Source of the DNA: Planctomycetota bacterium
Lineage (GTDB): Bacteria > Planctomycetota > GCA-002687715
Assembly (NCBI GenBank): GCA_013213915.1
Contig: JABSRK010000152.1
Location: forward strand, 1-8,612
Length of the DNA: 8,612 bases
Reading direction: 5' to 3'
Both the position numbers and the translations under genes were made by a program. The notes beneath the pieces are model-generated. The model did not search any database. It saw nothing but the letters and a program-made list of their open reading frames with translations, and was not told the DNA's origin. Positions 1-7,473 of the stretch are shown here, piece after piece (positions within the stretch are counted from its first letter, which is position 1; each line of letters opens with the position of its first letter).

Positions 1-1
1 C

Positions 2-1924
2 GAGATGCACTTCGAGTCTGACATCGACGACCCCGAGACGATTGGCGACGCCGATCTCGTCCTCGCCGCCGACGGGGCGAACAGCCTCTGCCGCGAGCGG
101 CTATCCGCTCACCTCAAGCCCTCCATCGACTGGCGAAGGTGCAAGTTCTCCTGGCTCGGGACCACCAAGCCCCTCAAAGCGTTCACCTTCATCTTCAAGG
201 AAGACCGGCACGGCGTCTGGCAGGTTCACGCGTACCCGTTTGAGGACGGACTCTCTACCTGGATCGTCGAGTGCCACGAGGACGTGTGGCACAGGGCCGG
301 CCTTGAGAGTGCGTCCGAAGATGAGACCGTCGCGTTCTGCCAGGAACTGTTCGCCGAGGAGCTGGACGGGCACCCGCTGCTTCCCAACCGCTCCGTTTGG
401 CGCACCTTCCCGACCGTGCGATGCGAGCGCTGGCACCACGGCAACGTCGTCCTCATGGGCGATGCAGCGCACACGGCACACTTCTCCATCGGGTCCGGCA
501 CCAAGCTCGCCATGGAAGACGCCATCGCCCTGCGTGACGCGTTCTCTACGCGGCGTGACACCGACATCCCGGCCGTGCTCGCCGCCTACCAGGAGTCTCG
601 GCACGTTGACGTCCTCAAGCTGCAGAAGGCCGCCCAGACGAGCCTCGAGTGGTTCGAGAATTCGGCGCGCTACATGAAACAGCATCCGGCCCGGTTCGCG
701 TTCAACCTGATGACGCGATCGAAGCGCATCACCTACGACAATCTCCAGGAGCGCGATCCCAAGTTGGTCGCCCAGGTCGCAGACCAGTTCGCCGCATCGG
801 AGGACGCCCCACGGGCGTCGGATGGCACCACGCCTCCCCCGATGTTCACGCCCTTCCGACTCCGCGACCTGACGCTGAAGAACCGCATCGTGGTCAGCCC
901 CATGTGCCAGTACTCCGCGACCAACGGCACCGTCGACGACTGGCATCTCGTACATCTCGGCAGCCGTGCGGTCGGTGGTGCGGGGCTGGTCATCACCGAG
1001 ATGACCAATGTCTCGGCTGACGGGCGCATCACGACCGACTGTGCCGGCATGTACGACAACGCACACGTCGACGCATGGCGACGTGTGACCGAGTTCGTCC
1101 ATGCCCAATCGCCCGCCGCCATCGGGATTCAGTTGGGACACGCCGGGCGGAAGGGTTCGTGCGCGCATCCGTGGGAGAGACGGGACGTCCCCTTGTCCGA
1201 CGGCGCCTGGCCGATCCTGGGCCCGTCGGCCGAGCCGTTCGAGCCGGACTGGCCGCCGCCCCGGGCAATGGACCGCGCTGATATGGATCGCGTCCGGGAT
1301 GAGTTCGTCCGCGCCGCCGAGCGCGCCGAAGCGGCCGGATTCGATCTCATCGAATTACACATGGCCCACGGTTATCTTCTCTCGAGTTTCATCTCGCCCA
1401 CGTCTAATCGCCGCCTCGACGAGTACGGTGGTACGCTCGAGAACCGCATGCGCTATCCGCTCGAGGTGCTGACCGCCGTCCGCAATCGTTGGCCCTCCGG
1501 ACGTCCCCTGACCGTCCGCATCAGCGCCACCGACTGGCTGCCTGACGACGAGGAGGGGTTGACCGGCGACGACGCGGTCCTGATCTCCCACATGCTCGCC
1601 GGAAGTGGCTGCGACGCAGTGGACGTCTCGAGCGGCGGGAACACCCCGCGATCGGACCCCAACTACGGACGCATGTATCAGGTCCCATTCGCCGAACGGA
1701 TCAAGCATGAGGTCGGCGTCCCGGTCATGGCGGTCGGCGCCATCCTCGGAGCCGATCACGCCAACACCATCCTCGCGGCAGGGCGCGCCGATCTCGTCTG
1801 CATGGCGCGCCCATTCCTCCGCGATCCGTACATTCCGCTGTCAGCGTCCAGCCACTACGACTATCCGGACCAGTGGTGGCCGCCTCAATATCTCGCGGGG
1901 CGTCCCCCGCCGCCAACGACGTGA
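2..1924 (+). CDS. Bifunctional FAD monooxygenase / Old Yellow Enzyme-type oxidoreductase (anthraniloyl-CoA or salicylyl-CoA hydroxylase family), 5' partial
   Basis: The frame is open to the left edge, so the N-terminal FAD-binding Rossmann segment (by family length roughly 130 residues) lies outside the window. Numbering from the Met codon at position 5, the monooxygenase part shows the DG motif ADGANS (22-27) and the GD motif GDAAHTAHFSIGSG (152-165). A linker follows at about 250-280. A complete OYE barrel then runs from about 280 to 615: SPMCQYSA with the YqjM-type flavin cysteine (C301) and Tyr303, HAGRK (379-383), HMAHGYL with the His/His substrate pair (452, 455) and Tyr457, SPTSNRR...DEYGG (464-475), and a phosphate-binding end GRADLVCMARPFLRDP (593-608). 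This fusion is known from 2-aminobenzoyl-CoA monooxygenase/reductase and salicylyl-CoA 5-hydroxylase, which hydroxylate a CoA-thioester aromatic ring at C5 and, in the former, also reduce it. The exact substrate cannot be read here. It is expected to be cytoplasmic. The stop overlaps the next start (GTGA, 1921-1924). Confidence 0.88.
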   Translation, partial: EMHFESDIDDPETIGDADLVLAADGANSLCRERLSAHLKPSIDWRRCKFSWLGTTKPLKAFTFIFKEDRHGVWQVHAYPFEDGLSTWIVECHEDVWHRAGLESASEDETVAFCQELFAEELDGHPLLPNRSVWRTFPTVRCERWHHGNVVLMGDAAHTAHFSIGSGTKLAMEDAIALRDAFSTRRDTDIPAVLAAYQESRHVDVLKLQKAAQTSLEWFENSARYMKQHPARFAFNLMTRSKRITYDNLQERDPKLVAQVADQFAASEDAPRASDGTTPPPMFTPFRLRDLTLKNRIVVSPMCQYSATNGTVDDWHLVHLGSRAVGGAGLVITEMTNVSADGRITTDCAGMYDNAHVDAWRRVTEFVHAQSPAAIGIQLGHAGRKGSCAHPWERRDVPLSDGAWPILGPSAEPFEPDWPPPRAMDRADMDRVRDEFVRAAERAEAAGFDLIELHMAHGYLLSSFISPTSNRRLDEYGGTLENRMRYPLEVLTAVRNRWPSGRPLTVRISATDWLPDDEEGLTGDDAVLISHMLAGSGCDAVDVSSGGNTPRSDPNYGRMYQVPFAERIKHEVGVPVMAVGAILGADHANTILAAGRADLVCMARPFLRDPYIPLSASSHYDYPDQWWPPQYLAGRPPPPTT

Positions 1925-4809
1925 GCCATCCGAACACGGACATCACAGCCCGTCTGGGCCAACGCCGAGCCGAGCACGAATCCGCCCGAGCACGGGAGCG
2001 CCGCGCGGCCATGGCCGGCCTGTCCGTCCTGGTCCTGGACGTCGTGGCGCTGTCCATGAGCGTGGACGGCATCCTTCCGCTGCACTGGACGGCCACCCTG
2101 GGCCTGTGCGTCGTCGCGCTGATCATCGCGATCCAGTACCGCGAGCGCTGCACCGTCGCGCGACGCCGACTCGGCCACGGGGTGCAATTCTGGGAGCACG
2201 CCCTCGCGCGGTCCGAAGATCGTTGGTCGGAAGTAGCGCAGGATGACGGCGCAGCGTACGCAGACCCGGAGCATCCCTACGCAGATGACCTCGACCTGTT
2301 CGGCCCACATTCGCTCTTCGCACGGGTCAACACCACCCGCACGACGCTCGGACGAGATGCTCTCGCCACCCTGCTCACCGGTGGCGGCGAGAACTACGAA
2401 CCGGCCGCGAACCAGGACGCAGTCCGCGAACTCGCCGCCGACCACGCGCGCCGCGAGACCCTCCACGTCGAACTGCAAGAGTTCCTCACCCACCTCGCCA
2501 AGGGTCCCGTAGCCCGGGAGGTCCTCGACACCAAGACCCGCTCCCTGTCGGGCTGGGGACGGGGCCCGACCCCCGAGCCTGATCCGATCTGGCGGGTCGG
2601 CTGGGAGCTCTGCCTCGCCAGCCTGTTCCTCGGAGCGACCACGGCCATCATCCTCGGATACCTCCCGTGGTCTGCTCTCGCGCTGTTCTGGCTGCTCAAC
2701 TACATCTTCCTCGGGCGCGCCCGTGACGTGGAAGAAGATCTGGAGCGGTTCGAGGCTGTGCGCGACACGCTCGGTGGATGGTCCCGCATCCTCCGCTGCG
2801 TGGAGGATGGACTCACGAGTTCGGCTCCGCCTCTCCAGGACGCACGACAGGCACTCCATGTGGAGGGCCGGCGCGCGTCCGACGCGGTGGCCGATCTCGA
2901 CAGGAGGGTCGAGCGTCTCGCGTGGCGTGGCAACATGTTCTGGGCGCTTACGTTCGACGTCGTACTGCTGTGGGACCTGCACGCGCGACGCGCGCTGCAC
3001 GCGTGGAAACGCCGCTACGGCGGTCACATCGACTCCTGGCTCGACGCGGCGGCGCGGGTCGAGGCATACGCGGCGCTGGGTAGTTACGCAGCCGCTGTCC
3101 CGAACCACGCCCGAGCAGAATTCGTCTCTGACGTCGTGATGGCGGCGGAGGATCTCACCCATCCCCTGTTGCCGGCGGCCGATCGGATCGGCAATGACCT
3201 GACTCTCCCGCACCTCGGCGGCCTCCTGCTCATCACCGGATCCAACATGAGCGGCAAGAGCACGTTCTTGCGGGCAGTCGGACTCGCCGCCGTGATGGCC
3301 CGCTGCGGCCTGCCCGTCCCTGCACGCTCGTTCCGTCTCCGCCTGCTCGACGTCACCACGTGCATGCGCATCCAGGATGACCTGGCTCGGGGCTCCTCGC
3401 TCTTCCACGCCGAGGTGCGGCGGCTCGCGAGCTGCGTAAAGCGCGCCCAATCCGGAAACGGGTCCCTCGTCCTCTTCGACGAGATCCTCGCCGGGACCAA
3501 CTCCCACGAACGCCACGTCGGCACAGAAGGCGTGCTCCGCGGCATGGTTGACGCCCCCGCGGTGACCCTCGTCGCAACCCACGACCTCGCGTTGCAGGAG
3601 CTCGTGAAGGAGGCGCCAGATCGCGGGCGTGTACTTCACTTCCGTGACGCGGTCGAGGATGGTGAGATGACGTTCGACTATCGCTTGCGCGAAGGCCCAT
3701 GCCCATCCACGAACGCGCTACGCGTCATGCGCGACGCCGGTCTCGCCGTCGACCAGGATGACGCCTGCCGCGCGGTGGGCAGGGGGAGTATAACGACGCC
3801 CATGGCTCGCGCAGTCTCTCTGTTCCTCGCGCTCGCATGCACGCTCCCCGCTCAGCCCGACCAGTGGTCTGAGTTCGTGTCCAAGGCTGACCTGGACCTC
3901 GCCTTCCCGAACGTCGTCCTCAACGACGCGGGACAAGGCATGCTCTCCGACTTCCGCGGCCGCTCCCTTGTGGTCGTCTTGATCGGGTTTGACAGCCACG
4001 CCGAGTACTGGATGGAGGCCGAGCGGTTGCTGCGCCGAGGGTCGAATCTCGCTGAGCGGGGCTTAGACGTCGTCCTCTGGCTGAACGACGCGTCACTCGG
4101 CGGGGACCGGGACGCCCAGGTGTTTGCGCGCATGCCATGGTTCTCAGGGCTGGTCGTGTCAGGCGCGGTCGCGTTCACCGCCGCCCCTCAATACTGGATG
4201 ATCCTCGCCGACGGCACGGTCGGCGGCCGCCTGATGAACCAGCGCGACCAGCAGCCTGACGGCTGGCTCAATCGGTTCCTCAATCCTGGCATCACCAGCG
4301 CCAGGCGAATCCTCGCGGGCTGGGGTCTCACCGGCATCCAAAGACAGGTCCGCCGATTCGCCTACGGTCGCGGGCAACTCGCCCGGGCTCGGACGCTGCT
4401 CCTCGCTCGACCGGATCCCGATGACCGCGACGAGTTGATGTCCGAGATCGACGAGCTCTTCGCGCGCCGCTTGCGCCACATCCGTCACGACATCGAAGAG
4501 GGGCACCTCGCACGTGCCCGCAGCAACGCCACCGCACTCGTCGACGACGTCAAGGGCTGGGCGCCCAAGGAGGACATCGCACACGAGGCCCTCCGTTCGC
4601 TGCGGAGCCCAGCGGTGGAGGTCGAGTTGGAGTTCGAGAGACACGTGGAACGGTGGCTGAAAGGGGTCCGCGCCGGGCAACCGTCCGAGGGTGACGCCTC
4701 CCGCCTCGAGGCGCTGATACGCACGTCCCCCGAAGGACCCGTCCGAGAACGGACGCGACGCCTCCTTGATCTCGTCCGCCGAGCCGCAAAGGTCAAGAGC
4801 AGAGATTGA
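1921..4809 (+). CDS. Membrane-anchored MutS-like ATPase, in one frame with a C-terminal secreted thioredoxin-fold-like segment
   Basis: The open frame begins at GTG 1873, but I prefer GTG 1921: it makes a four-base GTGA overlap with the upstream stop and starts just before the conserved basic N-terminal helix. From 1921 the product is 962 aa. Residues 1-611 are a MutS-related protein of the small membrane type: two N-terminal hydrophobic helices (about 31-48 and 54-72), the family motif HPYADDLDLFG (118-128), a second helix pair (about 226-264), a hydrophobic stretch at 338-352, then the MutS ATPase. The ATPase has Walker A GSNMSGKST (440-448), the loop GSSLFHAE (491-498), Walker B LVLFDE (516-521) and ATHD (552-555). 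The MutS mismatch-recognition domain is absent, so a role in classical mismatch repair is unlikely; the function of this family is unknown to me. Residues 612-627 are a junction, and residue 628 onwards resembles an independent exported protein (see the 3802 entry). This is either a true fusion or two genes merged by a one-base change. Confidence 0.85.
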   Translation: MSHPNTDITARLGQRRAEHESARARERRAAMAGLSVLVLDVVALSMSVDGILPLHWTATLGLCVVALIIAIQYRERCTVARRRLGHGVQFWEHALARSEDRWSEVAQDDGAAYADPEHPYADDLDLFGPHSLFARVNTTRTTLGRDALATLLTGGGENYEPAANQDAVRELAADHARRETLHVELQEFLTHLAKGPVAREVLDTKTRSLSGWGRGPTPEPDPIWRVGWELCLASLFLGATTAIILGYLPWSALALFWLLNYIFLGRARDVEEDLERFEAVRDTLGGWSRILRCVEDGLTSSAPPLQDARQALHVEGRRASDAVADLDRRVERLAWRGNMFWALTFDVVLLWDLHARRALHAWKRRYGGHIDSWLDAAARVEAYAALGSYAAAVPNHARAEFVSDVVMAAEDLTHPLLPAADRIGNDLTLPHLGGLLLITGSNMSGKSTFLRAVGLAAVMARCGLPVPARSFRLRLLDVTTCMRIQDDLARGSSLFHAEVRRLASCVKRAQSGNGSLVLFDEILAGTNSHERHVGTEGVLRGMVDAPAVTLVATHDLALQELVKEAPDRGRVLHFRDAVEDGEMTFDYRLREGPCPSTNALRVMRDAGLAVDQDDACRAVGRGSITTPMARAVSLFLALACTLPAQPDQWSEFVSKADLDLAFPNVVLNDAGQGMLSDFRGRSLVVVLIGFDSHAEYWMEAERLLRRGSNLAERGLDVVLWLNDASLGGDRDAQVFARMPWFSGLVVSGAVAFTAAPQYWMILADGTVGGRLMNQRDQQPDGWLNRFLNPGITSARRILAGWGLTGIQRQVRRFAYGRGQLARARTLLLARPDPDDRDELMSEIDELFARRLRHIRHDIEEGHLARARSNATALVDDVKGWAPKEDIAHEALRSLRSPAVEVELEFERHVERWLKGVRAGQPSEGDASRLEALIRTSPEGPVRERTRRLLDLVRRAAKVKSRD
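3754..3801 (+). other. Junction between MutS-like and thioredoxin-like coding parts, with SD-like G-run and out-of-frame TAA
   Basis: The MutS-like homology appears to end at about 3753, and a signal-peptide-like sequence begins at ATG 3802. The 16 codons between contain a purine-rich SD-like tract AGGGGGAG (3781-3788) and a TAA at 3791-3793 that is one base out of the open frame. If the G5 run (3782-3786) had four Gs, the MutS frame would end at that TAA. The next ATG would then follow after 8 bases, with the SD-like tract about 13 bases upstream of it. This is the layout of a normal gene boundary. The base positions are seen directly; the lost-boundary reading is inference. Confidence 0.5.
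3802..4809 (+). CDS. Putative exported thioredoxin-fold-like protein without cysteines (possible separate gene inside the 1921-4809 frame)
   Basis: Read from ATG 3802, this is a 335-aa protein. Residues 1-18 look like a Sec signal peptide: Arg3, a hydrophobic core at 5-13, and a likely cut near Pro-Ala-Gln (16-18). The core resembles the AhpC/TlpA type of thioredoxin fold: FPNVVLNDAG (35-44), LSDFRGRSLVVVLIGF (48-63), a strand LDVVLWLND (88-96) and APQYWMILADGTVGG (128-142), where Pro129 would be the cis-proline. The CxxC site expected after the LVVVLIGF strand is replaced by DSHAEYW, and the mature part has no cysteine at all, so thiol redox activity is not expected. Residues 165-335 are charged and mostly helical, with many Arg and Glu. 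Cys13 sits in a lipobox-like ALAC but is very close to the N-terminus, so lipoprotein processing is doubtful. If made as part of the fusion, the hydrophobic stretch would instead be an internal membrane segment. Its function is unknown. Confidence 0.5.
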   Translation: MARAVSLFLALACTLPAQPDQWSEFVSKADLDLAFPNVVLNDAGQGMLSDFRGRSLVVVLIGFDSHAEYWMEAERLLRRGSNLAERGLDVVLWLNDASLGGDRDAQVFARMPWFSGLVVSGAVAFTAAPQYWMILADGTVGGRLMNQRDQQPDGWLNRFLNPGITSARRILAGWGLTGIQRQVRRFAYGRGQLARARTLLLARPDPDDRDELMSEIDELFARRLRHIRHDIEEGHLARARSNATALVDDVKGWAPKEDIAHEALRSLRSPAVEVELEFERHVERWLKGVRAGQPSEGDASRLEALIRTSPEGPVRERTRRLLDLVRRAAKVKSRD

Positions 4810-5720
4810 GCGGCCTCTCCCCCGAGTCCCTTGGTGTCGGGGCCGCCCTCGTCTCGTCCGCGTTGTGGGCATGGGCCAGCACGCGGTTCACGCCCCTGAT
4901 CACCCGCCATGGCCCGTTCGCGGTCAACCTGTTCAAGACCGTGATCGGGGCCATGCTGTTCTGGTCCACCGCCACCGTCCTGGTTCTCACGGGATCGAGT
5001 GTCTTCGCTGGATGCACCCCCGATGCCGTCGGGTGGCTCGTGGTGTCCGGCTTGATCGGACTCGCCATCGGCGACTACTGCCTGCTCGCCTCCATCGGCC
5101 GCATCGGCGTCCGCCAGGCGATCCTCCTGCACGCGACGGCGCCGCTCTGGCTGCTCCTGCTGAACCTGGCCGGCACGGGCCCGACACTGCGCGCGCCCCA
5201 GATAGCCGGCATCGTTCTCGTGGTCGCCGGGGTGATGGACGTCACACGCCGGCGCACCCGGTCTGCGCACCTCTCCGGCAACCGCATCCGCGGCGGCATC
5301 ATCCTGGGCCTCCTCGCGGCCGTCGCCCAAGCCGTCGCAATTCAGACCTCAAAGGGCCCCACCGTCGCCTGCGAAAGCGCGGTCGTCGTGTCGGCCGTGC
5401 GCCTCACGGGAGCGCTCGTCGGACTCGTGATCGTCGCCGCGGTGACGCGCCGACTCGGTTCTTTCCTGGGACTGCTGCGGCACCGCCAGGACCGCGCCCG
5501 GGCCGTCGAACCCGTGTTGTTAGGCACCTTCCTCGGCGTTCTTTGCATGACCGTCGCCATCAACGCAACCCACGAGGCCGTCGCCGGCGCACTGCTGTCC
5601 CTCACCCCGGTCTTCGCGGTGCCCATCTCCTGCTGGCTTCTGAGGGAACCGATGCGTTGGCAGACCCTCATCGGGACCTGCGTCGCCGCCGCCGGCGTCG
5701 CCCTCATTTCCGTGGGCTGA
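4806..5720 (+). CDS. EamA/DMT-superfamily inner-membrane transporter
   Basis: The product is a 304-aa, very hydrophobic protein with ten predicted membrane helices in two repeats: EamA domain 1 at about residues 8-146 and domain 2 at about 162-304, separated by a basic loop (RRRTRSAHLSGNR). The second domain ends with the typical run LLSLTPVFAVPI...LLREPMRWQTLIGT followed by a Gly/Ala-rich last helix. Length and layout match full-length drug/metabolite exporters of this superfamily. The substrate cannot be deduced. I chose TTG 4806 as the start because it overlaps the preceding stop (TTGA, 4806-4809) and places a short N-terminus just before helix 1; no in-frame ATG lies before that helix. 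Translation is probably coupled to the upstream frame. The stop faces the convergent RNase gene at a distance of 4 bases. Confidence 0.9.
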   Translation: MSGLSPESLGVGAALVSSALWAWASTRFTPLITRHGPFAVNLFKTVIGAMLFWSTATVLVLTGSSVFAGCTPDAVGWLVVSGLIGLAIGDYCLLASIGRIGVRQAILLHATAPLWLLLLNLAGTGPTLRAPQIAGIVLVVAGVMDVTRRRTRSAHLSGNRIRGGIILGLLAAVAQAVAIQTSKGPTVACESAVVVSAVRLTGALVGLVIVAAVTRRLGSFLGLLRHRQDRARAVEPVLLGTFLGVLCMTVAINATHEAVAGALLSLTPVFAVPISCWLLREPMRWQTLIGTCVAAAGVALISVG

Positions 5721-5724
5721 ACGA

Positions 5725-7473
5725 TCAGGTGACGATGTCTAAGAGCACCTGGAGGCGCACGAAGTCGATGTCCGTCACGCGGATCTCGATCGCCGAGCCC
5801 TCGACAAAGACGCGAGTGCCTTGACGGGACTGGATCGTCATGCGGGGCCCCTCGACCTTCTTGCGGCCGGGGAGCAATCGCGCCGGAATGAACCCGGTGA
5901 CGTAGTGCTCCTCAAGGAAGACCTCGAGTCCAGCAGGCGAGACACGCCTCAAGACCGCCTTGAGCACCTGCTCTCGGAAACGGTCCATGTACTGACACAC
6001 CTTCAAATCGTCCAAGGCGTTCTCTACCATGCCCGCCAGGTCAGACTGGACGCTGCAATGTCCCGCCACATCGGTCAGGCCCTCCACCTGCTGGGGTGCC
6101 AGAAGCTCGGACTCGGCCGCTCCGCGGCGCGAAATCACGTCATGGAGCCAGCGATGGACGATGAGATCGGGATAGCGCCGAATCGGTGACGTGAAGTGCA
6201 GGTAGTGCTCGCGCGCGAGGCCCCAGTGCTCAGCCGTATCCTCGGCCTTCGCGACCTCGTACGAGGCTCGCTCCACGAGTCCCATGACACGCCCGATCAA
6301 CGCCTCTGCGTTCGGTCGGCGGCGGCACTCGCGGATGAGCCGTCCGACATCGCGCCCCGTCAGACGGTCCTTGTTCGGAACACGGATGCCGAACTGCCCC
6401 AGCATCTTGGTCACCGCGTCGATCTCTTCTTGGTCCTTGCGTGGATGGACGCGATAAATCGTCGGCAGGTCGCGTTGCTTGAAGTAGTCGCCGACGGCCT
6501 GGTTGGCAGCCAACGCCGTCTCTTCGATCAAGGTCTGGGAGAAGTACGTCTCGGACGGATAGATCTTCTCGACCTCGTGCTCGGCGTCGAACTTGAACTT
6601 GCGCTCGGAACTCTGCATGCGCAGGCTGCCCTTGCGGTCGCGGAGGAGTTGCTGACGCTTCGTCCAGGTCTCGAAGAGTCGCAAGTCCTCAGCGATCGGA
6701 CCGAGCGCCCGCGTGTCGCCGTTGTCTTCTCCATCGAGGAGTTGCTGGACGATCTTGTACGTACACCGATGCACGCTCTTGATGACGCTCTTGTGGACGT
6801 CGTACGATTCCCGCTGCCCCTCCGCGTCAAACACCATCTTGACGCTGAACGCGAGCCGATCACAGCCTGGGACAAGTGAGCAGAGGTGATTCGACAACGC
6901 CTCGGGCAGCATGGGGATGACCTGATCCGGCAGGTAGACGCTCGTACCGCGCGCGAGCGCTTCCGTATCGAGCTCATTCCCAGGGCGCACGTAGTGCCCT
7001 ACGTCGGCGATGTGGACGCCCACCTCGACGGCGCCGTCGTCGAGCGGCGTGATCTGGATGGCGTCGTCGAAGTCCTTCGCGTCTTCTCCGTCGATGGTGA
7101 AGATCCGTTCGCCGCGCAGGTCCTGGCGGGAGACGAAGTCCGCAGGATCAGGGTTGCGCGGAAGCTCGGATGCAGCCGTCTCGACCGGCTCGGGAAACAC
7201 GGTGCGGATACGGAACGACGCGAGAAGTTCCATCTCCTCGCTTCCCGGATCTCGATAGCAATCGGGACCGGTGGCCATGGGGCCGAAGCCGTCGCCGGCC
7301 GATTCGATCACCTCCCGTGTGTGGGAACGCAGCCCCCCCAATCTTGTCTCCCACTCCCCGCCCTTGGACCCGCCCGTACCGTCACCGCCATCAGGTGTGT
7401 CGTCAGGATTCACGCCCATGCTGCGGGCGAGATCGGCGAAGCTGCCAAAGTTGTTCTTATCCTCTTCCGCCAC
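5725..7473 (-). CDS. RNase R/RNase II-family 3'-5' exoribonuclease (RNB domain plus S1-like domain), short form lacking cold-shock domains
   Basis: The product is a 582-aa hydrolytic exoribonuclease that would degrade RNA from the 3' end in the cytoplasm. Residues 1-75 are acidic, Gly/Asp-rich and look disordered. Homology begins at about 76 with the linker that normally joins CSD2 to the RNB domain. The catalytic motif IDGEDAKDFDDA (127-138) keeps the metal-binding Asp128, Asp134, Asp136 and Asp137. Other RNB blocks are HIADVGHYV (154-162), YLPDQVIPMLPEALSN (180-195), RVHP (341-344) and the signature HFTSPIRRYPDLIVHR (426-441). An S1-like beta-barrel fills about 500-578, with no long basic tail. 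E. coli RNase R has about 810 aa; here the N-terminal helix-turn-helix and both cold-shock domains are missing. They cannot be hidden upstream, because a stop closes the frame at 7483-7485. The start is GTG 7473, the first in frame, with GGGGGTG (complement of 7487-7493) 13 bases away, which is rather far. It could be named rnr-like, but the short architecture makes the symbol uncertain. Confidence 0.92.
   Translation of the reverse strand: MAEEDKNNFGSFADLARSMGVNPDDTPDGGDGTGGSKGGEWETRLGGLRSHTREVIESAGDGFGPMATGPDCYRDPGSEEMELLASFRIRTVFPEPVETAASELPRNPDPADFVSRQDLRGERIFTIDGEDAKDFDDAIQITPLDDGAVEVGVHIADVGHYVRPGNELDTEALARGTSVYLPDQVIPMLPEALSNHLCSLVPGCDRLAFSVKMVFDAEGQRESYDVHKSVIKSVHRCTYKIVQQLLDGEDNGDTRALGPIAEDLRLFETWTKRQQLLRDRKGSLRMQSSERKFKFDAEHEVEKIYPSETYFSQTLIEETALAANQAVGDYFKQRDLPTIYRVHPRKDQEEIDAVTKMLGQFGIRVPNKDRLTGRDVGRLIRECRRRPNAEALIGRVMGLVERASYEVAKAEDTAEHWGLAREHYLHFTSPIRRYPDLIVHRWLHDVISRRGAAESELLAPQQVEGLTDVAGHCSVQSDLAGMVENALDDLKVCQYMDRFREQVLKAVLRRVSPAGLEVFLEEHYVTGFIPARLLPGRKKVEGPRMTIQSRQGTRVFVEGSAIEIRVTDIDFVRLQVLLDIVT

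Noticed and set aside
101..1168. Minus-strand open frame of 355 codons opposite the flavoprotein gene
   Set aside because: It is a shadow of a well-supported gene and has no recognisable motif.
1873..1920. Upstream GTG start (1873) for the MutS-like gene
   Set aside because: It would overlap the flavoprotein gene by 52 bases and add 16 residues unlike the family; GTG 1921 gives a standard four-base overlap.
1885..3639. Long open frame of 584 codons on the minus strand opposite the MutS-like gene
   Set aside because: It mirrors the GC-rich codons of the real gene, and its product is rich in Arg, Glu and Gly with no recognisable domain, while the plus-strand frame has clear Walker motifs.
4485..5330. 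Minus-strand open frame of 281 codons across the thioredoxin-like and EamA genes
   Set aside because: The product is low-complexity and rich in Gly, Asp and Arg, and spans two real genes on the other strand.
4766..5824. Plus-strand open frame of 352 codons overlapping the EamA gene
   Set aside because: The product is dominated by Arg, Pro and His as expected for an off-frame reading of GC-rich DNA; the EamA frame has clear membrane helices.
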